The notes below the pieces were generated by a model. That model ran no database searches and had not been told where the DNA came from. It saw only the letters and a list, made by a program, of their open reading frames with translations. Made by a program: the position numbers and the translations under genes. Of a stretch of 64,000 nucleotides of DNA, positions 8,254 to 16,806 are shown piece after piece. Position 1 is the first letter of the stretch. The number at the start of each line of letters is the position of its first letter. Source of the stretch: Delftia acidovorans (GTDB taxonomy: Bacteria > Pseudomonadota > Gammaproteobacteria > Burkholderiales > Burkholderiaceae_C); contig JAITUC010000051.1 in NCBI GenBank assembly GCA_031286585.1, positions 31,358 to 95,357 on the forward strand, in the 5' to 3' direction.

Positions 8254-9288
8254 ATTTGTTACACGATCAGGTGACGCGGGCGCAGACGGGGCAGTTGCAG
8301 GCGAGGTGGCAGCGGGCTGTGCCGCGGTCTCGCCGGTTGCGGGTTCGGTGGTGGCCGCATTCGCCGTGCCGCCATTGCCGCCTGCCAAGGATGGCGGCAA
8401 GGCGTTGCGTGTCACAGGTCCGCGGTGGCCCAGCAGGCGCTTTTCGGCCTCCTGCGTGAGCACGGTGATGGTGATGCGCCGGTTCTGCGGGGCACGCGGA
8501 TCATCGGGCAGCAGCAGGTCGCTGCTGGCCAGGCCGGTGATGCGGGCCAGCTGGTTCAGCGGCATGCCGGCCGCCACCAGCTCGCGGCGCGAGGCGTTGG
8601 CACGGTCGGACGACAGCTCCCAGTTGCTGTAGCCACGGTCGGCGTTGCCGTAAGGGGCGGCATCGGTATGGCCGGACAGGCTGATGCGGTTTTCCGCGCC
8701 CGCCAGCGCTGCGCCCACTTCGCGCAGGATGTCGCGCATATAGGGTTTGACCATGGCGCTGCCGCTGTCGAACATGGGGCGGTTTTGCTCATCCACGATC
8801 TGGATCTGCAGGCCGTCGGGCGTCACGTCGGTGCGGATCTGCGAGCGGAATTCGTTCAGGCGCGCATTGCTGGTGATCATCGCGTCCACCTTGGCCTTGA
8901 GCGCCTTGATGCGGTTGGAATCCACCTGGGCCTGATCGGCGCGGCCTGCATCGACGCTGGTGCGCCGGTTGGAGCTGTCCGCCGCCTCCGAGCGCCGCAC
9001 CTGGCCGTGCACCTTGGCCAGGTCGTTGCCGCCGCCGGGAATCACGCTGGAGCTGTTGCCTGCGCCATCGCCGCCGGCCATCGCCACCTTCAGCGGCGAG
9101 GAAAAATACGCCGCAATGCCCTGCAGCTCGCCCTTGGCCGTGGAGCCCAGAAGCCACATCAGCAGGAAGAAGGCCATCATCGCGGTCACGAAGTCGGCAT
9201 AGGCGATCTTCCAGGCACCGCCGTGGGGTGCATGCGCAGTCTTCTTGACGCGCTTGATGATGATCGGCTGTAACTTTTTCTCTGCCAT
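8251..9288 (-). CDS. motB: Flagellar motor stator protein MotB
   Basis: 345 residues. A short basic cytoplasmic tail leads to one membrane helix (about 29-50, YADFVTAMMAFFLLMWLLGS), which contains the proton-carrying D32. The OmpA-like peptidoglycan-binding domain covers about residues 160-285, with LSGHTDAAPYG and the SSDRANASRR helix. The C-terminal 50 residues are a Pro/Ala/Thr-rich low-complexity tail. With MotA it forms the proton-driven stator anchored to the cell wall. It lies 24 bases downstream of motA. Confidence 0.97.
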   Translation of the reverse strand: MAEKKLQPIIIKRVKKTAHAPHGGAWKIAYADFVTAMMAFFLLMWLLGSTAKGELQGIAAYFSSPLKVAMAGGDGAGNSSSVIPGGGNDLAKVHGQVRRSEAADSSNRRTSVDAGRADQAQVDSNRIKALKAKVDAMITSNARLNEFRSQIRTDVTPDGLQIQIVDEQNRPMFDSGSAMVKPYMRDILREVGAALAGAENRISLSGHTDAAPYGNADRGYSNWELSSDRANASRRELVAAGMPLNQLARITGLASSDLLLPDDPRAPQNRRITITVLTQEAEKRLLGHRGPVTRNALPPSLAGGNGGTANAATTEPATGETAAQPAATSPATAPSAPASPDRVTN

Positions 9289-9312
9289 GGCTTGACGCTG
9301 CTGGACGCAGGA

Positions 9313-10173
9313 TTACTTCTTGCCCTTGACGTGGGTTTCCAGTTCCAGGAACCCGGGACGTTCGGTAGAGAACAGCACCTTGCGGCCGAACTCGATGGCC
9401 GTGGCGGGGTTGTAGCCCTGCATGCTGGCCAGCAAGGTGGTCTTGATGCACTCCAGTTCCTTGGCGGCATCCTGGGCGCGTTGCTCCACCAGGCCGGCCA
9501 TGGGTTCCACCAGCGCATAGGCCAGCAAAATGCCCAGGAAGGTACCGACCAGGGCCGAGGCGATCATGCCGCCCAGCACGGAAGGCGGCTGGCCCACCGA
9601 GCCCATGGTGTTCACCACGCCCAGCACGGCCGCGATAATCCCGAAGGCGGGCAGGGCGCCGGCCAGGCGGGTCAACGCATTGACCGGGGCATGGGCCTCG
9701 GCGTGATGCGCCTCGATCTCGCTGTCCATCAGCGACTCGATCTCATGGGAGTTGAGGTTGCCCGACACCATCATGCGCAGGTAGTCGGTCAGGAACTCCA
9801 CCACATGGTGGTCTGCCAGCAGCTCTGGGTACTTGGTGAAGATGGGCGACTCGTTGGGAGCCTCCACATCGCCTTCGATGGACATCAGGCCTTCCTTGCG
9901 GGCCTTCTGCAGAATCTCGTACAGCAGGGCCATCAGCTCCATGAAGCGGGCCTTGGTGTAGCGCGAGCTCTTCATCACGCCAGGGATGGCCTTGGCCGTG
10001 GCCTTGAGCACCTTGGGCTGGTTGCACACGATGAAGGCGCCGATGGCGCCGCCGCCGATGGTCACCATCTCGAAGGGCAGGGCCTTGAGAATGACCTGGA
10101 CGTTGCCCCCGTGCAGCACATAGGTGCCGAAGATGCAACCGAAGGCGACGATGTATCCGATGATGACAAGCAT
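9313..10173 (-). CDS. motA: Flagellar motor stator protein MotA
   Basis: 286 residues with the start at 10171-10173, giving MLVIIGYIVAFG, which is the usual MotA beginning. The frame is open a further 37 codons upstream but that stretch does not look like MotA and overlaps the sigma-28 promoter region. Four membrane segments are visible: about 1-20, 30-50, 170-190 and 200-225. The large cytoplasmic loop between segments 2 and 3 holds the charged residues that contact FliG. It forms the stator with MotB and heads the motAB unit. Confidence 0.97.
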   Translation of the reverse strand: MLVIIGYIVAFGCIFGTYVLHGGNVQVILKALPFEMVTIGGGAIGAFIVCNQPKVLKATAKAIPGVMKSSRYTKARFMELMALLYEILQKARKEGLMSIEGDVEAPNESPIFTKYPELLADHHVVEFLTDYLRMMVSGNLNSHEIESLMDSEIEAHHAEAHAPVNALTRLAGALPAFGIIAAVLGVVNTMGSVGQPPSVLGGMIASALVGTFLGILLAYALVEPMAGLVEQRAQDAAKELECIKTTLLASMQGYNPATAIEFGRKVLFSTERPGFLELETHVKGKK

Positions 10174-10548
10174 GGGAGTGGATTCTGTCAGAGGTGTCCC
10201 GATGGAAAAGTCGGAACTGGCTTGGAAATGCGCGCTTGTTTTGACACTGGGCCTTGGCGGGGCGGCGGCCATCGACGAACCCATGGCTTGTCAAGCTATC
10301 GGCCGCAGGCATCAATACTTGAGAGTCCTGGGATGCAGGTGTAAACGCGCCGCTGAGCGCCAAAAGCCCAAAAAGGCCGGCAAATCGGTGCCTGTTTGAA
10401 TCTTGCAAGGCGGGCGCTTAACGTTGGATCGCGCCGCGCGCATGCGAGGATAGTCGGCACAGTTTTATTCTTTGTGTCACCGCGCGCACAAGCGTGCCGA
10501 CTGCGGGCCGGCCGCGGGCGGGCCTGATACTTCCTCTGCTGCACCGTC
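10174..10548. other. Divergent intergenic region between motA and the first GT41 gene
   Basis: 375 bp holding the motA sigma-28 promoter (10296-10322). I see no convincing promoter for the rightward glycosyltransferase gene and no small gene. No repeat was recognised. Confidence 0.6.
10296..10322 (-). promoter_or_regulatory. Sigma-28 promoter for motA-motB
   Basis: On the minus strand TCAAGTAT, exactly 11 bases, then GCCGATAG, which differs from the consensus TAAAGTTT-N11-GCCGATAA at only three positions. It lies about 125 bases upstream of the motA start. Confidence 0.8.
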
Positions 10549-12210
10549 ATGTCATCTTCACCTCTTGCCAACGCCTTCGCTGCCGCTGCGCAGCCGCCCA
10601 GCATCGACAGCGAGCTGACCCGCATCCGCGCCATGGTCGATCGTGCGCAGTTCCTCGAAGCCCTGTCGGAACTGGCGCAACTGGTGGCGCGGGAGCCGCG
10701 CAACTCCAAGGTCTGGCTGCACATCGGCTTTGTCTACGTGCGCATGAGCATCTGGCCCCAGGCCATGGACGCCCTGCAGATGGCGCTGGAGATCGAACCG
10801 CGCATGCCCAACGCCCAGCGCCTGCTGGCACTGGCACTGTTCAGCACGGGGCGCCGCCAGGAAGCCTGCGACCTGATCGACGACGCCTGCCGCCATGCCA
10901 AGAACGAGAACACGCACTGGATGACGCGGGCCTACATCCACTCGCACACCAGCAGCGACCCGCTCAAGTCACTGGAAGTCGCACGTGACTGGGGCCGGCG
11001 CTTCGCCGACCCGCTCACCCGCAACGCCAAGCCACTGCCCCCGCGCGACCGCAATCCCCGCAAGAAACTCAAGGTCGGCTATGTCACGGCCGACTTCCGC
11101 CAGCACTCGGTGGCCTTCTTCATGCGGCCCGTGCTGGAGCACCACAACCCCGACAACGTCGAAATCCACGTCTACTCCAGCGGCCGCCCCGACAAGATGA
11201 CCGAAAAGCTGCGCGCCCTGGTGCCGCACTGGCACGATGCAGTCGAGCAGACCGACGACCAGCTCTACGAACAGATCCGCGCCGACGGCATCGACGTGCT
11301 GGTAGACCTGTCCGGCTTCACCCTGGGCCACCGCCTGGAAGTCTTTGCCCGCCGCGCCGCGCCCGTGCAGGTGACCTGGCTGGGCTACATGCATACGTTG
11401 GGGATGAAGGCCATGGATTACCGGCTGGTGGATGGCGCCATTGCTCCACCCAGCCATGCTCCCCACTATTCGGAAAAGCTGTTCCAGCTGCGATGCATGG
11501 CCAGCTACGCGCCGCCCGAATACTCGCCGTTGTGCGACGAGCCTCCCATGCTGCGCAATGGCTATCCCACGCTGATCTCACTCAACAACTCGGCCAAGCT
11601 CACCGACGAGATGCTGGCCGTCTGGGCACGCATCCTGCACGAGCGCCAGGACGCGCGCCTGATCATCATGGTCAAGGAACAGGACCCGGACGCCGCGCAA
11701 GCCCACATGCAGCCGCGCGTACAGGCGGCCGGCATGCCGCTGGACCGGGTGTCCGTGCTGCACCAGCAGCCGCTGGATGGGTTCATGGAACTGGCGCACA
11801 TTGCCGACGTGGCTCTGGATACCTCGCCCATTTCCGGAGGGACGACGACCTTGCATGCGCTGTGGATGGGCCTGCCCATCGTGACGCTGGACGCGCTCCG
11901 CGGCGTGGATGCGTCCACGGCCGCGACATTGCGGGGCATCGGTTTCGGGGGTGAGATTGCCAAGGATGTGGACGGTTACGTACAGGCTGCGCTGCGCCTC
12001 ATGGAGGACCCGGCGCGGCTGGCGCAGCAGCGCAGCCAGGCCCGTTCGTTGCTTGAGGCCAGTGTCCTGATGAACTATCCCGAACGCACGGCGGAGCTGG
12101 AGAAGGCCTACCGGTTCATGTGGATCAACTGGCTGCGCGGCGACCATCAGACCCTGAGCGTGGGAGCCGATCTCCAGCATTTGCTGGCCCAAGTGGAAGC
12201 CGCTGCATGA
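10549..12210 (+). CDS. TPR / GT41 O-linked GlcNAc transferase-type glycosyltransferase (shorter paralogue)
   Basis: 553 residues. Two to three TPR-like repeats (about 20-140) are followed by the two-lobed SPINDLY/OGT catalytic region (about 165-540). Family landmarks are GYVTADFRQHSVAFF, VLVDLSGFTLGHRLE, APVQVTWLGYMHTLG, the helix NNSAKLTDEMLAVWARIL and LDTSPISGGTTTLHALWMGLP. GT41 enzymes move a sugar from a nucleotide sugar to protein Ser or Thr. The place beside flagellin genes points to flagellin as acceptor, but the sugar need not be GlcNAc. The gene overlaps the downstream aminotransferase by 4 bases (ATGA), so the two are probably coupled. A longer paralogue is at 19198. Confidence 0.88.
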   Translation: MSSSPLANAFAAAAQPPSIDSELTRIRAMVDRAQFLEALSELAQLVAREPRNSKVWLHIGFVYVRMSIWPQAMDALQMALEIEPRMPNAQRLLALALFSTGRRQEACDLIDDACRHAKNENTHWMTRAYIHSHTSSDPLKSLEVARDWGRRFADPLTRNAKPLPPRDRNPRKKLKVGYVTADFRQHSVAFFMRPVLEHHNPDNVEIHVYSSGRPDKMTEKLRALVPHWHDAVEQTDDQLYEQIRADGIDVLVDLSGFTLGHRLEVFARRAAPVQVTWLGYMHTLGMKAMDYRLVDGAIAPPSHAPHYSEKLFQLRCMASYAPPEYSPLCDEPPMLRNGYPTLISLNNSAKLTDEMLAVWARILHERQDARLIIMVKEQDPDAAQAHMQPRVQAAGMPLDRVSVLHQQPLDGFMELAHIADVALDTSPISGGTTTLHALWMGLPIVTLDALRGVDASTAATLRGIGFGGEIAKDVDGYVQAALRLMEDPARLAQQRSQARSLLEASVLMNYPERTAELEKAYRFMWINWLRGDHQTLSVGADLQHLLAQVEAAA

Positions 12211-13379
12211 CCCGCCATCCCGAGCCGGGCTGGATGCCTTTGCTGGTGCCGGACATGCCTTCTCCGCAAGCGCTGATGCCATGGCTGGAGCGCATGCAGT
12301 CGGCACGGCACTATTCAAATTTCGGGCCGCTGGTGCGGGAGCTGGAGGCGGAGTTCGCGCAACGCTTCGCATTGCCTGTTGAACAGGTCACTACGGTAGC
12401 CAATGCCACACAGGGGTTGGAGCTTGTGCTGCAAGCGCTGGGGCTGCCGACAGGCGCTCGCGTACTGCTGCCCACGTTCACCTTCGTGGCCAGTGCCACT
12501 GCCGTGCTGCGAGCCGGTTTGGTGCCCGTGCTGGCGGATGTCGATCCGTGCAGCTGGATGATGACGCCCGATATTGCTCGAGCGGCCTGTGCCGGCGTGC
12601 GTATTGATGCGGTGCTGACGGTGGCGACTTTTGGCATGCCGCACGATATGCAGGCGTGGCAGCAGTTCGAACAGGACACTGGCGTGCCGGTCATCGTTGA
12701 CGCAGCTGCTGCCTACGGCAGCCAGTGGTTGCAAGGCGCGCAGGGCACCTTGGTCTTCAGCATGCACACGACCAAAAGTCTCCCCGCAGGGGAGGGCGGA
12801 CTGGTTGTTTCTACCCGTCCGGGGTTGGCGGCCAGGGTTCGTCAACTGTCCAACTTCGGCATCAACCTCGATCCGGAGGCGGGCCTGCCCGTTGGGGCAC
12901 TGGCCCATGCCGGTACCAATGCCAAGATGAGCGAGTACCACGCCGCCATTGCGCTGGAAATGCTCGGGCGGTGGGAACTCCATGCCGAAGAACGCCGCAA
13001 TCTGCATGACAGCTTGAGGCAAGATCTGAACCTGGCCAGCAACCGATCCCTGGTATGGCAGGCACAAGGCGGCGGGGCGTGCCTGATGGCTCCGACCTTG
13101 TTGTGTGCACAGCTACCCAGCGAGAAGGCGCGCGATCGATTGGAGCAGGCCTGCCGGCAAGCCCGTATCACTACGCGACGCTGGTATCAGCCGCTGCTGC
13201 AGCATATGGATGTGCTGCACAAGCATTGCATTGTGCTTGAGACCCCTCACGCTGAAATGCTGGCAAGAACCCTTTTGGGCTTACCATTTTTTATGAGCAT
13301 GTCTTGCGAGCAGCGTCGAGATATTCTGGATGTGATGCGTGAATCTATGGGTTCATGTGTATTGAGCGAACACCATTGA
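12207..13379 (+). CDS. DegT/DnrJ/EryC1-type sugar aminotransferase
   Basis: 390 residues from the ATG that overlaps the preceding stop. Fold-type I PLP enzyme: the glycine-containing cofactor loop is near ANATQGLEL (65-73), the Asp that holds the pyridine nitrogen is D165 (VIVDAAAAYG), and the Schiff-base Lys is K190 (SMHTTKSLPAGEGG). Family members transaminate a keto group on nucleotide-activated sugars, for example VioA making dTDP-viosamine. The sugar used here cannot be read from sequence. With the neighbouring acyltransferases it fits synthesis of an N-acylated amino sugar for flagellin. Base composition falls in the 3' part (13200-13380), unlike the flagellar genes. Confidence 0.88.
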   Translation: MTRHPEPGWMPLLVPDMPSPQALMPWLERMQSARHYSNFGPLVRELEAEFAQRFALPVEQVTTVANATQGLELVLQALGLPTGARVLLPTFTFVASATAVLRAGLVPVLADVDPCSWMMTPDIARAACAGVRIDAVLTVATFGMPHDMQAWQQFEQDTGVPVIVDAAAAYGSQWLQGAQGTLVFSMHTTKSLPAGEGGLVVSTRPGLAARVRQLSNFGINLDPEAGLPVGALAHAGTNAKMSEYHAAIALEMLGRWELHAEERRNLHDSLRQDLNLASNRSLVWQAQGGGACLMAPTLLCAQLPSEKARDRLEQACRQARITTRRWYQPLLQHMDVLHKHCIVLETPHAEMLARTLLGLPFFMSMSCEQRRDILDVMRESMGSCVLSEHH

Positions 13380-13684
13380 TTTGGTGACTCAAGTGGTCTG
13401 TGGCGATTCGGTTTGCTGCGACGACGCCGCGCAAAAAGAGATGAAACCCAAATTCCGGAATGCCCAGGTAATGCCATGTGAGGTAAGCGCGTCATCTTGG
13501 CAGTCTGGCCCGCTTGGGTAGTCTGTGCGTCGACTTTTTTCCTGCGCATCGCCGCGCTGCTACAGGACGGTGCAGCGGGCGTGGTCGGATCGGCGAGCCC
13601 ATGGAGGGGTTGGCGAACCAGACCGCCTCCCGCGGCAAGGGCGCGTTGATGTCTATCAATCCCACGTCATGGACGCACTGAGCC
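13380..13684. other. Convergent intergenic region, 305 bp
   Basis: The space between the plus-strand aminotransferase and the minus-strand acyltransferase. No credible gene, clear terminator or repeat is seen, and base composition is lower in GC than the flagellar genes. Confidence 0.6.
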
Positions 13685-14305
13685 TTACCCGTAGACATGG
13701 ATGGGAGCGTCATAGCGCGTGTCATACACCGTCTTGGCGGCGATGTCGTTGTCATAGCGCCGGGGCCAGCCCAGTTCGCAGCCGCGGCCTACCTGCACGC
13801 CAGCGGCCACCAGGGCGCCGCTGCGCAGGATGCTGTGCGCGCCTATTTGCGCGCCATCACCGACGACGACGGCGGACTCCAGCCAGCAGGAAGCGCGCAC
13901 GTGCACGCCGCTTCCCAGGCACACTCCGGGCAGCAGGACGCTGTTGTAGTCGATGCGGCTGCCATGGCCGACGATGGCACCGTCGCCCACGAAGGCATTT
14001 GGGCCTATGCGCACGCCACCGGCCACCATGGCGCGGGGGCTGACGAAGGAAGCCAGCTTGAAGCCGCGCTCCATGGCGGCCTGCATCAGTTCCACACGCT
14101 TGAAGTTGCCGAAACGCTCGTCGAACGCCACGAACATCAATCCCTCAGCGGGGTCTAGTACGTCCAGCGGACCGAGTTCGAATGCGTACTGCGCGTTCTG
14201 GGCGATGGAAATCTTTTCGATCCGGGCGTCTGGAAAGGCCTGGCACCAGGATGCGTGTGCCATTTCGAGAGGCGTTCCCGCCCCGATGATCCACTTACAG
14301 GACAT
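13685..14305 (-). CDS. Left-handed beta-helix (hexapeptide repeat) acyltransferase
   Basis: 206 residues. A short N-terminal Rossmann-like part (about 1-85) is followed by hexapeptide repeats from about residue 88 (VSPRAMVAGGVRIGPNAFVGDG onward as isoleucine/valine-led sixes) to about 180. This is the PglD/NeuD/VioB architecture, in which acyl groups are passed from CoA or ACP to an amino or hydroxyl group on a nucleotide sugar. The nucleotide-binding glycine pattern is weak (IIGAGTPLE). The last 20 residues, rich in Tyr and Asp, are unusual. It overlaps the Rieske gene by 11 bases. Acyl donor and acceptor are unknown, and the ACP in the same run is a plausible donor. Confidence 0.8.
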   Translation of the reverse strand: MSCKWIIGAGTPLEMAHASWCQAFPDARIEKISIAQNAQYAFELGPLDVLDPAEGLMFVAFDERFGNFKRVELMQAAMERGFKLASFVSPRAMVAGGVRIGPNAFVGDGAIVGHGSRIDYNSVLLPGVCLGSGVHVRASCWLESAVVVGDGAQIGAHSILRSGALVAAGVQVGRGCELGWPRRYDNDIAAKTVYDTRYDAPIHVYG

Positions 14306-15509
14306 GGTCGGTCTCCATCAGGGTGGCGTACCAGCGCTCGATCCGGCGATTGGTGGTTTCATAGGCGCCTTGCGTGGGAAGGGGGGCGTGGGGATGCAGG
14401 GCCGACTGGATCTTTTCCAGGATGCCGAAATCTTCACCAAGAATCAGCTTGCTGTGATGCATCTCGGACAGCAGCACCTGGGCGGAGGATGGATAAGCCC
14501 TTTTCTTGCGCGCCGTGAAGCGGTATATCTCCACGTCGGTGCGGTCCGGGGCCATCGGTATGTGGTGCTCTATGACAAAGGAGTGCCCTCCATTGCCGCT
14601 GGCGATGTGCAAATTCGGGAAGGCCAGCCAGTTGAAATAGGCATCGTCCTGGCGATCATCGGCCACGGGCTGATTATGTGTATCGCCGCTGCTGACCCCG
14701 GGGTTGGGGGTGGCACTGGATTTCCATCGCTCCACCTCCGAGTGCCAGCCAAAGGCCTTGAATTCCGAGGGATCGCCTTCCGCGCCACCGTAGCTGAAAT
14801 GACGCATCTCCTGGCGCAGGCCCGCAGGACTGGTGTTCACAAGGGGTTCCTGCGTGCGCGCGGCAGCAGCGTGGTCGACCACGGGCAGAAAGCTCACAAA
14901 GGGTGCCAGCGTGCGTGGATGCACAAAGGCCACATGGTTGGCATCGCGCAGATTCTCGTAGACCAGCTTCCAGTTGAAGCGGCATTGCCAGGTCGTCACC
15001 ATGACTTCGCTGTCATAGGCACTGGAGCTGCTTTCCAGCGAGGCCAGGAACTGCGCCGAGAACTGCTCCTCCAGTGGCAGCGGCTCATCGCTCAGATTGA
15101 CGAACAGCAGGTTGCCGACCGCGCGCAAGGCGAACTCACGCAGCTTCAGCGATTTCTTCTGCGGTTCGCTGAACTGGTAGAGCGCATCGCAATGGGGAAT
15201 ATTGCTGACCTGTCCTGCGGCGTCGTATTTCCAGGCATGGTACTGGCACACCAGTGGCCGGCGGCCCATCGGCTCCGACTGCAAGGGGGCGCTGCGATGC
15301 AGGCACACGTTTTCGAAGGCATGCAACTCACCCTGGAAATTCTGGATGACGACGGGAATGCCGGCGATCTTGCGCGTGATGAAACAGTTGTTTTCCGGCA
15401 GCAGGGTCTTGAGGCCCGCGAACAACCAGAGCTTGCGAAAGAGCTTTTGCTGTTCGCGTTCAAAGATGTCCGCAGACAGGTAATAGTTTGGGTGCATCCG
15501 TGAGCGCAT
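14295..15509 (-). CDS. Rieske non-heme iron oxygenase, alpha-subunit type
   Basis: 404 residues. The N-terminal Rieske domain has the [2Fe-2S] ligands C69, H71, C88 and H91 (CLH, then CQYH). The catalytic domain has ENLRDANHVAFVH, giving D189, H192 and H197, with a late iron-ligand Asp at D360 (GEDFG). All key residues of a working ring-hydroxylating or demethylating oxygenase are present. The start is supported by AGGAG seven bases upstream. It lies between two hexapeptide acyltransferase genes, overlapping one by 11 bases. No reductase or ferredoxin gene is nearby, so electrons must come from elsewhere. A role in oxidising the sugar or its acyl group is inferred from location only. A catabolic role is less likely. 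Confidence 0.9.
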   Translation of the reverse strand: MRSRMHPNYYLSADIFEREQQKLFRKLWLFAGLKTLLPENNCFITRKIAGIPVVIQNFQGELHAFENVCLHRSAPLQSEPMGRRPLVCQYHAWKYDAAGQVSNIPHCDALYQFSEPQKKSLKLREFALRAVGNLLFVNLSDEPLPLEEQFSAQFLASLESSSSAYDSEVMVTTWQCRFNWKLVYENLRDANHVAFVHPRTLAPFVSFLPVVDHAAAARTQEPLVNTSPAGLRQEMRHFSYGGAEGDPSEFKAFGWHSEVERWKSSATPNPGVSSGDTHNQPVADDRQDDAYFNWLAFPNLHIASGNGGHSFVIEHHIPMAPDRTDVEIYRFTARKKRAYPSSAQVLLSEMHHSKLILGEDFGILEKIQSALHPHAPLPTQGAYETTNRRIERWYATLMETDHVL

Positions 15510-15513
15510 CGGT

Positions 15514-16170
15514 TCACTCCTGCCCGGATGGCGCGTGGAAGATCACGCGTGCGGGGTTGCCGAAGACGGTGGCGCCCGCTGGAACATCCTTGACGACGAC
15601 TGCGCCGGCTCCGACGCTTGCCCCGTCGCCGATGCGTATGCCCGGCAGGATGGTGGCATGGGGATGGATGGTGACCAGGTCGCCCAGTTGCACGCCGCCG
15701 CCCAGGAAAGCCATGGCCCCGATCTGGCAATAGCTGCCGGTCCGTACGTCATGGCCCAGCACGGTGAGCGAATGGATGTTGGTGAAGCGGCCGATATGGG
15801 CATCGGGGCTGATCTGCACATTGGGCGAAAAAATGCACCCGGTGTCTATGCGCACGCTGTCCGGGACATAGGTGCCCGGTGGAATGACGCTGATGAATCG
15901 CGCGCCTTTGGCAAGCAGGGCCTCGGCGTATTTCCGCCGCATGGCGGCAGAGCCCTGGGCACAGACGAACAGCTCGTCGTCTTGCGGCATATGTGCCAGC
16001 GGGTCGCCATGGACAGCGAGGCCCTGATTGTCATAGTTGTCCAGCATGTGGGGCCGGCTGTCGAGGAAGCCCTGCAGTACCCACTGCCGGTCGGAGGCCG
16101 GCTGGCCCCGGACGAGGAAGACGACCTCGCGTCCCCAACCGCCGGCGCCGATGATCCAAACTTTCTTCAT
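15514..16170 (-). CDS. NeuD/PglD-family sugar acyltransferase
   Basis: 218 residues from the start giving MKKVWIIGAGGWGREV. An in-frame ATG five codons earlier (16185) is also possible. The N-terminal Rossmann-like domain with GAGGWGRE is complete, unlike the paralogue at 13685. Hexapeptide repeats of the left-handed beta-helix run from about residue 100 to 200, ending with the typical GNPARV. Such enzymes acylate the amino group of UDP- or dTDP-4-amino-sugars or O-acetylate sialic-like acids. It lies 24 bases after the pseudo-SDR and 4 bases before the Rieske gene, all one transcription direction. Substrate unknown. Confidence 0.85.
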   Translation of the reverse strand: MKKVWIIGAGGWGREVVFLVRGQPASDRQWVLQGFLDSRPHMLDNYDNQGLAVHGDPLAHMPQDDELFVCAQGSAAMRRKYAEALLAKGARFISVIPPGTYVPDSVRIDTGCIFSPNVQISPDAHIGRFTNIHSLTVLGHDVRTGSYCQIGAMAFLGGGVQLGDLVTIHPHATILPGIRIGDGASVGAGAVVVKDVPAGATVFGNPARVIFHAPSGQE

Positions 16171-16194
16171 GCGTTCTTCGTACATTCAATAGTC

Positions 16195-16797
16195 TTATCT
16201 GGTGGCCTGCCCGGTGATGACCAGGTCGCTGCCGGTGACCCAGCGGCTCGCAGGGGACAGCAGATAGACGGCCGCATGTGCGAAGTCTTCCCTGTCATGC
16301 GCCTCGGCAAAGGCCTTGGTGGTGATGGTGTTGACGCGGATGGCTTGCGCAGCGCATTCCAGCGCCAGGCTCGCAGCCAGGGTGCCCAGGCCACCTTCCA
16401 CGCTCACAAAGCGTTGGGCCCCGGCGCTGGCGAAGCTGATCTTCTCCAGGACGATGGATGCGCCGTCACGCAGCAGTCCACCTTCCATCAGTTGGCGGAT
16501 CGCAAGAACGGGCGCCGCAAGGCGGCTGGCGACGAACTGGTGTAGGAGGCTTTCCGTGATGTCTGCCAGGCCCATCGGTGCCTGCGCCGAGGCCGTGCAG
16601 TACAGAAATCCGTCGACCGCCGTCTTCACGGGGGTGAACGCCGGCTGCTCGATCACCTGCGCCCCCCTGCGAGCGAGTGTGTCGGCCGCCTGCCGGCCCG
16701 TAGGCGTATCGGCGCCGACCACGAGTATGGCCTTGCCGTCCAGAGAGAAAGGGTGCGAGGCATTGCGGGGCAGCTCAGGGGCATGGGTAGAGTTCAT
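16195..16797 (-). CDS. Degenerate short-chain dehydrogenase/reductase (probable pseudoenzyme)
   Basis: 200 residues, about 50 shorter than the intact SDR next to it, but alignable with it along its length. The cofactor motif reads ILVVGADTPTGR instead of ILVTGASSGIGR, so the TGxxxGxG signature is broken. The catalytic YxxxK is gone: the matching segment is SVEGGL. Later SDR landmarks remain (IRVNTITTKAF and the C-terminal VYLLSPASRWVTGSDLVI). It may be a non-catalytic partner of the intact SDR or a decaying copy. The frame is clean, without stops or frameshifts, which argues for a kept function. Confidence 0.75.
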   Translation of the reverse strand: MNSTHAPELPRNASHPFSLDGKAILVVGADTPTGRQAADTLARRGAQVIEQPAFTPVKTAVDGFLYCTASAQAPMGLADITESLLHQFVASRLAAPVLAIRQLMEGGLLRDGASIVLEKISFASAGAQRFVSVEGGLGTLAASLALECAAQAIRVNTITTKAFAEAHDREDFAHAAVYLLSPASRWVTGSDLVITGQATR

Positions 16798-16806
16798 GGC
16801 ATGCAG

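Noticed and set aside
10174..10284. 37-residue N-terminal extension of MotA
   Set aside because: It does not resemble MotA, lacks a ribosome-binding site at its start, and MLVIIGYIVAFG is the usual beginning of the family.
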